This document shows, piece by piece, positions 23,521-35,899 of a DNA stretch of 64,000 nucleotides. Under the pieces are notes generated by a model, which worked only from the letters and a program-made list of their open reading frames with translations, was not told the DNA's origin and made no database searches. The stretch lies in NCBI GenBank assembly GCA_025738555.1, contig JAOVFP010000008.1, positions 186,001-250,000 on the forward strand. The letters are read 5' to 3'. The number at the start of each line of letters is the position of its first letter. The first letter of the stretch is position 1. The position numbers and the translations under genes are program-made. Source of the DNA: Cyathus striatus. Taxonomy: Eukaryota; Basidiomycota; Agaricomycetes; Agaricales; Nidulariaceae.

Positions 23521-24093
23521 CCAATTGACCCATGCAGGCAAGAGCTCATATGGCTTATCTGCGATGCATCCAAGACAGGGATAGGGGTCATGTACAGCCA
23601 GGGACCCTCATGGGACACATGTCATCCCACTGGATTCATGTCCAAAAAGTTCATGGTGGCACAACAAAACTACACCATCTATGAACTCGAAACACCTGCC
23701 ATTCTCAAAGCACTAATCAAATGGGAGGATAAATTGATGGGTTATAATATCTACATCATAACTGACCACAAAGCCTTTGAATTCTTCAAGACCCAAGGGA
23801 ACCCCTCCAACTGCCAGCAATAATGGATGAACTATATGTCCTGCTTTGACTTCAACATTATGTACATCAAAGGGGAATATAATAAAGTAGTGGACTGCCT
23901 TTCCCACTACTATGAGAGTGAAATACCTGACAATATCCACAAACTTGAGAAATATGTGTGGGCAGATGCCCACATCAACCACACTGGAGAGGACCTCCCA
24001 TCTGCAAGATACCATGAACTGCAGGACCACATTGTTGAACTATGTGCTCTACAAGTGATGGAAACAAGGTGTTCCAAATGCCTACAAGAATGA
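23521..24093 (+). pseudogene. RNase H of chromovirus element 2
   Basis: Reads LICDASKTGIGVMYSQGPS, FMSKKFMVAQQNYTIYELETPAILKAL, IITDHKAFEFF, and after a TAA at about 23821 MNYMSCFDFNIMYIKGEYNKVVDCLSHYY. The active-site D, E, D positions remain visible. The tail to 24093 is the RNase H-integrase linker. Confidence 0.85.
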
Positions 24094-24108
24094 AAAGAGA
24101 TAAGAGAC

Positions 24109-25260
24109 ATGGAAGCTCAGGAAATGTGGAATGCAGATGAGATGGAACTCATGGTGACATCCACCATGGAGCCAACAACAGAACACCCACTCACAAGGCC
24201 CCCTAATGAAGCAATCATGCTCATGGACATCCACTTCCATAAAGCCCTGGCAACTGCACCCCCAACCACAACAAATGATACATTCATGCAGTGCATAAAG
24301 GAAGGATATATGGATGACAAACTGTTCAGCATTATACTGAACATGCTGAAAGTGTACCCATGCTTCCTCATCCATAATGATATCATATACACCCTCAACT
24401 CAGCCAAAGATGAAGTCATCTGCGTACCCCATAACCATGAACTGATCACCACCATCATCAATCAAGCTCACTGCACCCTTGGCCACTTCAGCAACAAGTG
24501 CACAGCAGAATACATCTGCTGTTAGTACTGGTGGCCACAAATTGCAAAAGACATACAGGAATTCTGCTAGACTTGCAAAGCATGCCAGCAAGCTAAGACA
24601 TCCAACCAGAAACCTATAGGCAAATTACACCCCTTACCCATACCAACAAAGCCATGGGATTCCATTAGTATGGACTTCATTGGCTCTTTCCCAGAATCCA
24701 AAGGTAGCAACTACCTCTAGGTCATTGTCTGCCACTGACAAATATGGTACACCTCATTCTGGCACACACTACCATAATGGCAACAGACCTATCATGGGTA
24801 TACCACAGGGAGGTTGTATGCCTACATGGCCTCCTCAGCTCTATAATCAGTAATCAAGACCCAAAATTTATATCCTGGTGGTGAAAGAAACTACATTGTC
24901 TGTTGGGAGCTAAGCTCCTCATGTTGACATCCTTCCACCCCCAGACCAACAGCCAAACAGAATGCATGAATCATAGTGCAAGACAGATGTTCCACACTAT
25001 GGTCTGCCCAGACTAGAAAGACTGGATCAAAAAGATCAACCTAGCCAAATTTGCCATATATGCTAGTGTATCCAGCACTACTGGATACACTGCCATTCAA
25101 GCTTAATGGAGGATACCTCCCATCAATGCTCAAAGAAATACAGAGTAATGGAGTTGCTCACCAGAGGGTATGTGCATACACCAAACAAGCATTGGCCAAT
25201 CTGGCCAAAGCCCATGATGCCATTATTACACACTGCATGTTTGTGATGGAATACACTAAC
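24109..25260 (+). pseudogene. Integrase of chromovirus element 2, C-terminus lost
   Basis: HHCC zinc region HCTLGHFSNKCTAEYICC and CKACQQAK (with stops after each), then WDSISMDFIGSFPESKG. The core continues in broken frames through STSFHPQTNS-like sequence near 24930 and ALLDTLPFKLNGGYLPSML. Similarity to element 1 ends near 25245 (AKAHDAIITHCMF). At least five stops or shifts. Confidence 0.8.
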
Positions 25261-25264
25261 AAGA

Positions 25265-25878
25265 AACCCCACCAGACTACCTCTTTTTCATGTGACCCTT
25301 CTATTTATATCTTTATACTTACTCATCTCATCCTATTTATAACCATCATCACTTACTCATCACTGATTCCCACCACTCTGGTTTGTCATACTACTGGCAC
25401 AAACTTTGCTTACTGATACCTTCCCTCTATTTATATACAACTGCAGATTTATTTTTAGACCTCTGCCAAGTCATGGCAAGTCATGGACTTTATTTATAAT
25501 AGCATATCTTTCTGTGAATGGACCATGCTTCTTTGTATAAATAGCTCATGTATTCTGATCAAGCTTCTTCAGCTTAATATTAGTTTAGCTATCATTCAAT
25601 ATAGCTGGCTAATCCCCTCTATCCTCTTTGAGAATACCTCAAACCCAGAACACTGCTACTTCATTTCACTTCTCAAGTGTTACTGTGAGAACACTGCAAG
25701 TCCATTAGTGTATAACTCTATGTTATAACTGTTTAGACTTTGACTTCATTATACAACTTACAAGTGTAGTGACAAGTCATGTGATATGATATATCACAAG
25801 ACCAGAAGACATCACAAGACTAGCTCAAATCATAATAGGAACTGCCACCTGCCCTCACAGCACAACACATCCACCCAT
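25265..25878. mobile_element. Unidentified ~0.6 kb insert or replacement between integrase and chromodomain of element 2
   Basis: Alignment with element 1 breaks at about 25260 and resumes at TTCCATGTCAAACTATTGAGG near 25880. The material between is AT-rich with no supported gene. It contains TGTGACCC near 25290 and CCCTCACA near 25862, a possible LTR-like pair of ends, without a clear target duplication. Confidence 0.45.
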
Positions 25879-25974
25879 CATTCCATGTCAAACTATTGAG
25901 GCCATACAATGCATAAAATGATGTGTTGTTCCTCAACTGCTTGAAACCAGAACCATATAACTTCAGCTCTAACC

Positions 25975-26160
25975 CTTCTACTGAATAGTTTGTCAAGGAA
26001 ATTCTTGGCTACCAATAGCAGAACTCCAAATCTCTTAAATACAAGGTACAGTTGTCCCTAGATGATACTACCTGGGAACTCCACCACAAGTGCAAGGACC
26101 TTGCAGCACTTGACCATTATCTTGAATTGCAGGGTATTCATTGTCACACCCAGCTAGCCA
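25975..26160 (+). pseudogene. Chromodomain of chromovirus element 2
   Basis: In one frame: STE, TAG, FVKEILGYQ...LKYKVQLSLDDTTWELHHKCKDLAALDHYLEL. It aligns with the element 1 domain, sharing the TTWE core and the YLEL helix. Where element 1 has a stop before SLGDTTWE, this copy reads through, so the two copies decayed independently. Confidence 0.65.
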
Positions 26161-26329
26161 AGAAACCAGCAACAATGTGACTAGTGAACTTGTCCACTGG
26201 CATAGTGACATGTCTAAAGCCCTTGCTAAAAAAAGCCACACACACACCCACAAACACACATGCATTCAATTTTTCCCTCCTAATTCCTTTCCCCCTTCAA
26301 TACACTCTGAAACCTTCTCTTCTCTCCTA

Positions 26330-28530
26330 CCCCACACCCCCACTACACACTGCAATATCAAACTCCCACTGGGAATATACTCCCCCTCCTCAGGCTCCCC
26401 TAGTGCAGATGAATACAACTGCCCACTCTATTCCCAACCAACAGCACCTGCATGGCCTGAGAACCTGTACATGGGTCCTAGTAGGGGGGGGGGGGGTGGG
26501 GTGCACAGCCCCATCTCCCCTTGATGAATATGATCAATCTGAGAACCCCATATGCACCATACCCAAACATTCCAGCAATGTATGATGGTTGATATCCACT
26601 GCTATACAACAGCCTCTACAACTCACAACTGACACCACATGGCACACAGAGCCCAGGATGGACCTTACAAGCCACACAACCAAGGGCATCCTATGGTGCA
26701 CTAATGCAACAGAGGCCATAGAAGTTGACAAATCCCAACCCCAACCAGAACCTGCTGCCAACACAGAGCAACCAAAGATAAAGGACAAAGGAAAAAAACA
26801 TGCAACTTCCATGAACTGAGAGAGTTCAATAATGAAGACAGAAGAGAAAGGAGGTGAGAACTCAACCACCTCCTCCAGAACCTTGACTGAGAGGGTGCAA
26901 CCCTTGAGGATGACCACAATATAATAGACAGAGTATGATTTACAGTAATGACTCTGCTCCATCAAATTGATGAGCTGAATGAAGAAGTAGACCAGCTCCA
27001 CCAATGCAATTCTAAGTTGGAAGAATAGGCATCCAATATAGAAGAGTGAAATGACAACTTGGAGAATGAGGTGAAGAGCTGTTCATTCTGTGAAGGTGCA
27101 GTTCAAACAGCTGAGGAAGCATCTCACATTGAGCTCAGAGGCCCTCAGGCATATCAACCACAGTTAGCATTGTATAATGTTGCACCAAGAGGTTTCTCCA
27201 TGAACCCACTCCAAGTGGATATCCTGGCAAACATGATTAATGACCTACAATACAATCAGAATATATGCTTTGAGGCCCACAAGCTACCCAAGCATGTTCA
27301 GAACTATGGCAGGTTGGTTCCTCCCGGAGCAAAGGGACCATGCTATATGCTATGTTTTATCAAATCTGCACTTTGTAGAGGGAATTGCTCACCTCAATAT
27401 ATTCTATAACTCTGGCCTCCCCTGAATCAAGAGGCTCCAAACATCCTTCACAAGGAGGGCCTCTTCTTCAACAACTGGTGGAGCAGGGCTGTTAATGCCC
27501 CCTCCTGAACATCAACTAATGGTAGACCTCTACTGTCAGTACATCTCACACCATGGACACCCCAGCAGCTTCAACTCATTCATAGGGATATCTGTAAATC
27601 ATGTGTTCCAAGTATGCTGCTATAACATCTTTGGATACTTGCTGGGGAGGGCCATCAGGCCAACTGCACAGGAAGCAAGAGTTGCTTTCCTCTATGAGTT
27701 TGCTTTTCTGCTGGCTCAACCCAATTGATACCAGGAAGAAATTGGAGCATGGAATGCTTCCCACTCCAATTCCCCATTTTCGCTACAACAGGGACCAGAC
27801 TTCATGAGTAGATGGTCACCACCCCCACTTATAACATCAGTATAACCAACATCATCTCAATGCTGTTTACAAATGGCATGCCCATAGCATGGATTGATCA
27901 TGTCTACCCATTCAGACTGAACTATCTAGATGCCCACTTCTCTAACTTGCCATTGAGGAGGGAATTCTTCCTTGACATTGACAATCATAGACTGAAACAC
28001 CTATGCCAACATGGCAAGCTATGCACCATATATGAATGGTCCAAATTCTGGTTTCCATCCTCTGAGGACTTTGATCACATTTACACTTTGATGCAGATTG
28101 ATCTGACCCACCACAGGGTACTGGAGAGAGAAGGAAGGTAGCTACAATATGCCAAGTTGTCTATCTTCCTATACCTGAGGAACTGCCCCCAACTCAACTT
28201 GGCCTTGATGCCATTTAAAACAGGGCTATCAACAGGTACTCAAAATACTGTTCACCTGAAGTCTAACAACTCCATGATGGACCTAAGGGACAAATCTGCA
28301 ACAATTCCAACAGTCTTCTTGCCTCCCCCTGCAGTTACTGGTAGTGGAGGGTCTAATGACCCCCCACCACCCACCGGAATACATGCTGGATGATCTAATG
28401 ACCCTCCCCTGCCAACTGAAGGAACAACCAAGGATGTCAGGATTAATGCCCCCCTGTCCTTAGGAGATAATGCACCTGCCAGGCCTTTAGCCATGGAGGT
28501 CAATGACAGTGCAGTCTTACTGCCTGCCCC
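26330..28530 (+). pseudogene. Extra 3' reading frame of chromovirus element 2
   Basis: Coiled-coil part HQIDELNEEVDQLHQ (near 26950) runs directly into TAEEASHIELRGP and NPLQVDILANMINDLQYNQ (27059-27409), lacking about 0.8 kb of linker present in element 1. Then comes FGYLLGRAIRPTAQEARVAF (27495-27728) and WIDHVYPFRLNYLDAHF...FWFPSSEDFDH (27812-28141), and a P/T-rich tail with GGSNDPPPP. A G-rich run (about 26483-26500) lies in the N-terminal low-complexity part. Confidence 0.6.
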
Positions 28531-28652
28531 CTGACACCCCAGCATCTGCTTGCTCCCCCCCTCCTTCAGAGCCTCTTCAGCATAGGACCATAGGTATGTC
28601 ACCTCCCTTATAATAAGAGAGACTAACTGTACTCAGTCTTGAAGGGGGTGTG

Positions 28653-28870
28653 TGTAATGTGGCACCTTACCTACTGTGTTTAGGTTAGATCACATGTATA
28701 TAATTGTTTACCTATGGACTGTTTGGCAATGCCTAATAGTGTTGCCACATATAAAAGTACTCATAGTTATATAATAATTGGATATTACTTGGACATTCAT
28801 AGACTACCAATACATTGGTTTGGTTTATGTGGTGTGTGAGTAAGCTTCATAGAGGACTATCCCCTCTACA
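28653..28870 (+). repeat. 3' LTR of chromovirus element 2
   Basis: A purine-rich tract CTTGAAGGGGG precedes TGTAATGTGGCACC, the likely LTR start (TGTG two bases earlier is an alternative). The end is CCCCTCTACA at 28870. The segment contains a TATAAAAG-like box near 28752. It matches the element 1 LTR at 22639-22830 in reverse orientation. Confidence 0.75.
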
Positions 28871-29776
28871 AATTAATAGATTATGATAGGTCCAGATATG
28901 TACCCATGTACCTCTTGTTTGACTCAATCTATGTACCATTGTGGAACCACATATATGCTGCTACATGCTTCATAAAGTATGTGCTTCAATAGAATACTGT
29001 TGTTAGGGGAACATAATTTTACTAAATTCAGCAGAGGTAAAAATACACCAGTTAGATGTAAAGGTAACTTGTCAATGTTTCTGACTCCCAAGTGGTAAGT
29101 ACTAATGATAATTATCATGTATCAACTCTGATGACATTTAGTACCTTGTTTGTAAAACAAGTGTAAGTAACTATTTGCAGAGACCAGTTTGAGTTCATTA
29201 AACACTGTTTGGTGTGAACATTTAACTTTTCAAATGTACCTGAATGCTCTCACCATTGTATTGAATCTGCCAACTTATAGACTCAAACTGACAAAATATC
29301 ACATGATATTTCAGTGCTATATGCTTAGTACTGTCAAGACAAGCTCAAAACTGTTGAGATCTCCTCTCATGCTGAGCACAGTTTTCATGGGCATTCATAG
29401 TGTAGCTGAATTCCTTAGTGTATATTTAAGACCTACAAATTAGACCTCTGGAATTACACTAGCTTGTTGTATTCATTGCTTCATTTAAACCCAGTGGTAT
29501 CATATGCAAACTAAGTCAACAAAATTCTACTGTTACCATACATGTAGCAGCTTTAATTATACTGGGAGTGACTTAGTGAGGTGGAGAGATGCCTTAGTAC
29601 ACTGAAACTTAATCTAATAGCACTACTATATTTAACCCAATCTAAATCAGCATGAGGTGTAGAAGATTTTATCATTTGTCAGCTGTTTTGCTATTCCAGC
29701 TGACTAAGTGACAACAAGGTTATGTTTTTTTTGGCAACACTACCTTTGAGCATGATATGATTTTTCAGTCATAACA
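28871..29776. other. AT-rich spacer with no supported gene
   Basis: Only short open frames without motifs. CpG is nearly absent. Confidence 0.4.
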
Positions 29777-30094
29777 CACTGCTAGCCACCAACTATTTTG
29801 TGGTTGGCAAAATCCAGCCTATCAAAATTTATTGGAAAAATTAAACATTTTCACAGAAATAAAACTTGCACAAAATATTGACTTTGCATTAGTTTTGATC
29901 AAGCTAAAATTAGAACAAAAAGATACATTTGTATTAATGCAAAACATGTACAAAAGGTAACTTGTGTCACAGATTTTGCCCTTGACAATAGCTGTAGTTT
30001 TGCAGCTAGGAAAATGTTTTCTCAATATTTATAGTTATTGATGTCAGTTTTGTATGGATTTTGCCAACCACAAAATAGCTGGTGGCCAGCAGTG
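29777..30094. mobile_element. MITE-like element, 318 bp, about 40-bp terminal inverted repeats
   Basis: The left end CACTGCTAGCCACCAACTAT... (29777-29816) is the near reverse complement of the right end ...AGCTGGTGGCCAGCAGTG (30055-30094). ACA stands outside both ends (29774-29776, 30095-30097), a possible 3-bp target duplication. Interior sequence matches longer relatives at 33412-33875 and 40533-41000. Confidence 0.65.
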
Positions 30095-31501
30095 ACACTA
30101 GCAATCAGGCTTAATTTTGCATAACTAATTTCCAAATTGGTTACCAAAATTCAATTTTTAGCGATTTTTTCGGAAATTATGTCCAAAATTAGCTTGCAAC
30201 CAGGCCTTCATCATGCATGATGAAGGGTGATTTAATTTTTGGCAACACAACAGGGTCAGCATTATGCATGACAGTTGCCTCCATACACTCCAGTAGTGCT
30301 GCCACAGAGTTAGTGCTGCCACCACATTGCAGTGACAGTGCAGTGACTGTGATTGCACTGCAAGATTTTGAAGTCTGCTGCACTGCAGTGTATTCAGGTG
30401 CCTGTAAACTTGCTGTGCAGTATGACCTTCAAACTTGAAACAATGCTCAATGCCCATGGTCTTCTATGTCTGGGCAACACTGATTCTAAGTAATACAATA
30501 AGTACTTCTGTCTAGTCTAACTTTCTATTGAATATTTATGTTTTCACATCCTTGTACAGGCTTCTCAATGCATCTCAATGCTATTGACTTATTGACTATG
30601 TGATGGTATGTCAGTACTAAAAGTTTCAACTCTATTTATCTGCCAGCAGTGAAGTTACTCATTCTAGCATCTTACATTTAATATTGGTGGACTTCAAATC
30701 TCTATATTCTCCCCCCTTCCTCTGCTACACAATCCAATGGGTCAAACTCCGCACAGGCATCTCATCTACACTATGCATGATATCATACCTTTTTTTGTTA
30801 TTATTTGCATCACCATTGAATATAAAAGGACAATATTATGATAATAATCAGTGGCTGCAACGAAAATGCTTATGTCCTGCCCCACTCTCCCCATGCAAAT
30901 GCTCCACAATATATCACTCCTGAGCACTGCCTGACACCTCATTTCTGCTCAGGAACATACAAACTCTTCAAGTCCAGTTAAATTGTTACAAATTTTTTAG
31001 ACTTGCAACCAAACCTATGATTCCATTGCAAAATAGCACTGTGAATGGTGAAATGCTCTCGGAAATTTTCACTCTATTCTATGTTGCATATACTACCCAT
31101 CTACCCTTAGCTTTTTCTCTGTTTCTTATTCATTTTACACTCTGGATCTCACTTAATTTCCATCTTTTTGAAGCTAGACAACTTTTTGCATTCCTATATA
31201 ACCTTTGCGTCCACTTCATTTGAAATTCAGCAAATTTTTTCCTCACTCCAACTCTACATAAGCTGTGTCTCATGTTTCTACTTGATCTTCAGGTCTTACT
31301 TATCTATTGCTTCCCAATTTGTAACAGTACTCAAGGTTTGTTGTTATACTTTATATTCCTCAGGTCAAGTTCCTGGCTAACTTACATCTCTCCAATCCAC
31401 CCATCTACTGGTCAACCCATTCCTATAGCCAACAGAGATTTGACATCAAACACAGAGAAGAAAAATCTCGAATTGAAGCAGCTAGCCACTGATGTCAATA
31501 G
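30095..31501. other. Spacer with no supported gene; contains a perfect palindrome
   Basis: The only structure noted is the perfect 22-bp palindrome at 30205-30226 (centre ATGCAT). Frames at 30684-30923 and 31017-31532 lack recognisable domains. Confidence 0.4.
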
Positions 31502-31616
31502 ATGCAGTAATCTTTATAATAATCAACTGTAATTACAGTGAGAACATAATGTATACTTAACTGTAGTTACAGTGCTTGTTCTTATATAAGTTCAAATAAG
31601 TGATGTACCATATCAG
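31502..31616 (+). repeat. Short dispersed repeat, copy 1 (about 115 bp)
   Basis: GATGCAGTAATCTTTATAAT through TGATGTACCATATCA recurs at 42048-42163 with few differences and as a shorter inverted version near 53128-53180. It carries ACTGTAATTACAGT, a perfect palindrome, and CTGTAGTTACAG. Confidence 0.7.
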
Positions 31617-32131
31617 AATGCTTAAGATGAAGGCTCAAGAGGGCGAACTTCACTGGATTGCTTGAGACCAACATATACAGTTTAAATAGTAAAAATTAAA
31701 TAAATATACCTATAAAGAGTGAAATGAGCATAAGTAAGATCAAGAGAAGATAGTATCAGAATAATTGTTTCAAGGAGCTAAAACATGAGCTTTTTTCAAT
31801 AGAATGCAGAGAATAAATGAGGAGATAAGGAGAGAGAGAGGGTATGTTGAGATGTTGATATAAGGATGATAAGATCTTGAGGTACCACTGTTGGGCAGTC
31901 ACTCAGTTACTTGAATTGATACCATAAACATTCCTGTGGTGATGTTGGTATTGATTAAATGGCTAGTGTTGTGGCAAAGGGAGTGGAGGCAGAGAGCATC
32001 AGGGAGTGCATTGAGGTGGCAGAGATGATAACATAGACACACTGTTTCAAGGAACAAGCATGTGACTGTATGCATTCGCAGAACTTGTCGAGTTATCCAT
32101 TCCACAGTGCAGGCAGAAAGCTTGCTCTACA
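31617..32131 (-). mobile_element. Truncated TG...CA repeat family copy
   Basis: On the minus strand it starts TGTAGAGCAAGC with the family hairpin (ends at 32131). Its later part TGCTCATTT...TTTACTATTTAAACTG matches the copy at 21028-21755. The 3' end is lost at the junction with the 115-bp repeat, so no target duplication can be shown. Confidence 0.55.
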
Positions 32132-33411
32132 GTGGCACTTCATAATCTTATAGCCCTCTAATCAAAATATTGACCCTTGCACCTTCTTGTATTGTCACAC
32201 ATTTTGTACATTCCATCCCAAACAGCCATGTAATTTGACCCTTTAAATTTGGATTATAACTATCTTCATTTACTATTTAAATTGGATATCTAGATACCTT
32301 GCAGTACAATGATATTTATACTTTCATACTATTGTCTAAGTGTTCCATACATTGATGCACTGAATTTGTGATTTGTATTTAAATAAGACTAATATATTAT
32401 GTAATACTCAAATAATCATTGCAAACCACAGGCTTTAAGTTCAAGGGAGAGATAACACAGATAATGTATAAACTAGTATAAAGGAAGTAAACTATAGATT
32501 TCAAAACCTTTCTAATATGAAATTACTCAGTTCAAGTACTGTTCAGATTTGTTTCTATTCCAATTTATTACACTCCTAGAGTGGAAGAAGCCTAGGATTT
32601 CTTCTGGGATTGCTTGCTTTTCCTCCTCCTCCCTGTCCTTCTTATATATATTTTACAAATAAAACTGTACAGTACCTATATATGGAAAGGAACTACTCTA
32701 GACTACTTTATATGACAATATAATGATATTTCTAACATATTGACCATGCGGGAGCAACAATACATGTGGAATTCCATGTGGTAGATCAAACAGTGGGATA
32801 ATTTCGGAGTACATGTATGAAGTCACATGACTTGCTCTGGGCTGCGATTACCACAGTAACTGGTTCGGAGATAACAGTTCTAATGCCTCGTGATTGATCA
32901 CGTGACAAGAATGTGTGGAACACATTCCCTTAGGTTTAATCAAGTACTGGGTGCTTGTACATAGTCTTTTGGACTCTAGTAATTAGATAATACACATCTT
33001 GTATTATTCCTTTAATATATATCAAATAGATATTTCTGCTGGCAGTGCAGGACTCAACCCCAGCTCTCAGATGTCCCATTCCCTTAGTAATATATTCAAA
33101 ATAGAACATTTTGATTGGCAACTTGGGACTCACCCCAACCCTTGTACTCATGATGTGCATTACTAATACTGAGTTCTAATATTATATGACAAATAAAGAG
33201 ATTTAACCATTAAATATTTTAAGGCATATCAACATATTCTCTTCCATGTTATAATTTGCACTGAAAGTTTTACTCATGCAAATTTTGCCTTAGCACATAA
33301 TTGAAGTTCAACTACAGTAGTCTCAACCTTAATGCTGAATGAACATGTCAGCGGCTCGCATTTAGCTGAATAAAACCCTTCAAATACAAATGTTTAGTAC
33401 CAAAATAAATT
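32132..33411. other. AT-rich spacer with no supported gene
   Basis: No supported coding frame or RNA gene was seen. Confidence 0.4.
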
Positions 33412-33875
33412 CTGACTTTTTTGCCATTCACAAAATCCATCCAAATTCGACATCAATTATTTTAAATATTGACTAAACATTTTGGCTATTGCAATATTAT
33501 CATTATTGGCTGAGGCAAAATCATGGACAAATATTATATTTTGTACATATTTTGTATGAATACAAATGATTCTTTTTGTTCTAATTTTAGCTACATCAAA
33601 TTAAGTGTCAAATGTAACATTGTGAATATGTTTTGCTCTCACACAAAATTTATCATTGCGCATAATCGCAAAACTGATACAAAAGCCAACATTTTATTTA
33701 AGTTTTGCTTAGAAGGAAATGTTTAGTTTTCCCAAAAGATTTTGACCATGGGAAAACTTTACTAAAATCTGAAGTTTTCACTCCAGCAAAATTTAGTGCA
33801 CACTCAGCACCCACCAGCAAGGAGGCTAGCATCCATTAGTGTCTGATGTCAGCATGTCAGTGTCCATCAGTACAT
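33412..33875 (-). repeat. MITE-related repeat, copy in minus orientation
   Basis: Nearly the same sequence occurs in plus orientation at 40533-41000, including the conserved frame at 33523-33726 / 40674-40877, which differ at only a few codons. The core is shared with the 318-bp element at 29777. Because both copies share sequence beyond the inverted ends, this is a longer variant or a local duplication. Confidence 0.7.
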
Positions 33876-34129
33876 ATGTATGGCATGTTCTTTACACATA
33901 TCACACTCACAGTTCTTTCATCACTCATAGATACTCCTATGTATTAAGTATTTCAAACCAATGGAGAGCATTGTCAAGTAAATATGACAATGGACATAGT
34001 ACCACTGTGATGACTTGGTTTACATTAGTGGGATTAACTTTGATTAATACTCTCATAATATTCTCCTTTAATAATACAATATCTATATACTAATACAATA
34101 ATTTATGCTGTTGGAGACAAGACAGTGGG

Positions 34130-35050
34130 AGGTATGGCAATAGTGGTGGTGAGGATGTTATGGTAGCAGTGGTTGCAGTGGACATGGTGATGTGGTGGGT
34201 CTTCAATGACACTGTGGGGATAGATATTGAGGTGGGGGATGATACAGTGGGGGATGTTGTGGTGGGCGTGGCAGCATGACAGGTCCTATGCCACTAGGTG
34301 GGAAGAAGCGCCATCGTAGATAAGACAATGTACCGGAGGAGGCCATTGGGGTATGAGCTAGCAGGGGCATTCAGGAGAGCTGGGGGAGGGGGCTCACTTG
34401 GCATCGAGGGGAGACGAGTTGGTGGTGGTGGTAGACAGCGGGAGATGGTGAGCAGCTAGTGGTGATGGTGGGATATGATGAGTTGGTGGTTGGGGACATT
34501 GAGGTGGTGGTGGTGGTGAGAGACAATGCGGCATAGTGGTGTGACAGAGAGGTGGGTTGTAGACACAAGTCCAAGATGGCACTGGTGCTGGAGATGGCAT
34601 GGACATGGTGGTATAGTGGGGACAAGACAATGACTGTGGGGATGGTGGGAATGAGACACGTGGGGGGAGAATGATGAGAGGGAGGAGAGAATGTGCCATC
34701 TACATGGAGTAGATGACACTCAGTTGTTCAGGTAGATCAGTGTGGTGTCAATGACATTGCGAAGACACTGAGATTGTCACCGTCATGGTCATGCAGGAAT
34801 GGAGGAGAAAGGAGGATGGAAGATGGGGCTGTATGGCATGGCCTTGATGCCATTTTTTTCCAATGGGACAGGCATCGGTGTCGTGACATGCTGTGGAGGA
34901 GGGTTACTTGATGAGTTGAAATGGCTGTCTGGGTAAATATTGAGGACTGAGGTGGGGTATATTGCAATAGTAGGGGGTGAGGTGTTGTTGACACTGTGTC
35001 CATGTGATAGAGGCAGCAGTGTGGTATTGATAACTGTTGAGTCACGCGAC
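34130..35050. repeat. G/GT-rich repeat, copy 1
   Basis: Shares with 37200-37960 the ordered blocks TTGAGGTGGGGGATG/TTGAGATGGGGGATG, GTGGGCGTGGCAGCATG/GTGGGTGTGGCGACATG, ATGAGCTAGCAGGG/ATGTAAGCTAGCAGGG and GGGCTCAC. Frames here are P/S/H low-complexity shadows. Confidence 0.6.
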
Positions 35051-35895
35051 GAGTTTTAAGTAGTACTTAAATACTTAGAATGTAAAATCCCAAATATAAT
35101 AATAAACTTAAATCCCGAGGTGTAGATTCAGTAAGTTCGAGGGGCGCAATGATTTCAATTTCAAATATAGAACAAGTTATTTATAGATCAGTGTAACTTG
35201 GTTTTATTCTTAGAACACGTCAAGGTATTCAAAATTCAAGGTATTCTGGTTTCAATTCAGCAAAATCGGTATGTAATTCAGTGTCAAAATGTCTTGTAAC
35301 TAATTCTGATTCTCGTCTGTATACCACCCTATCTGTGGGGGGAAGAATGCCTGGCAGTTCCTGCCTTATTTCTTCCCTCTTCGTCTACTATATACATTTT
35401 CTATCTACTCTACTTACAAATTGCGTAGTAATAACATTCTATTTGAGATCCGGTATTTCCCTGGTTCATTTGTAAGGTAATGCGTTGTCAGCACCCAGGC
35501 GGTGGTCAGCCAATTGTGCGCATAGAGCAACGCGCTCCCTTTCTGCAATGCACGCTCATTTGAGCGTCCCATCGGTTACCTTCCTAATCGGGTAATCAGC
35601 TGATGTGGCAGCAGCAGCTGCTCGCATCAATTTCATTTACATCGGTCTAATGGGTTGGTTTTCCATTCCCGCATGAACTTCTGACCGTTGAGGTACTCAT
35701 TCTTGTTCCATTCTTGCTTCCCTTTCCCCTTTCTCACGCTCTCTCCCTCTCATTGTCTCACTTGTCTCGTCGTCTCAGGGATTCAGTAAGTCCGTATTTT
35801 GTCTATCTCCACACTTGTTATCATGCGCTGACTTTGTCAATAGTCATTTTGTTTGTTCTGGGCTTTTTGGTACTCATGTATCAAATGCAACGTTG
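35051..35895. other. CpG-richer spacer with no supported gene
   Basis: CG dinucleotides become frequent (for example GAGCAACGCGCTCCC near 35525). A CT-rich tract lies at about 35700-35780. No domain was recognised. Confidence 0.4.
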
Positions 35896-35899
35896 TTTA

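Larger units (their letters stand above)
22836..28870 (+). mobile_element. Chromovirus element 2: 5'-truncated Ty3/gypsy copy, plus strand
   Basis: Begins abruptly inside reverse transcriptase (DITPLPDQEIIHEDVARTKY) and continues through RNase H, integrase, chromodomain and extra 3' frame to a complete 3' LTR. Gag, protease and the 5' LTR are missing. Relative to element 1 it lacks the integrase C-terminus (replaced by about 0.6 kb of unrelated DNA) and roughly 0.8 kb of the 3' frame. It meets element 1 head to head. Confidence 0.9.

Noticed and set aside
30205..30226. Perfect 22-bp palindrome as a possible binding site
   Set aside because: Recorded in the spacer entry; without repeats or gene context no function can be supported.
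33045..33145. Two B-box-like words on the minus strand (GGGTTGAGTCCTG and GGGGTGAGTCCCA)
   Set aside because: No A box at the proper distance and no tRNA fold.
34371..35045. Several P/S/H-rich minus-strand frames
   Set aside because: They come from the G/GT-rich repeat and overlap in different registers; no domain.
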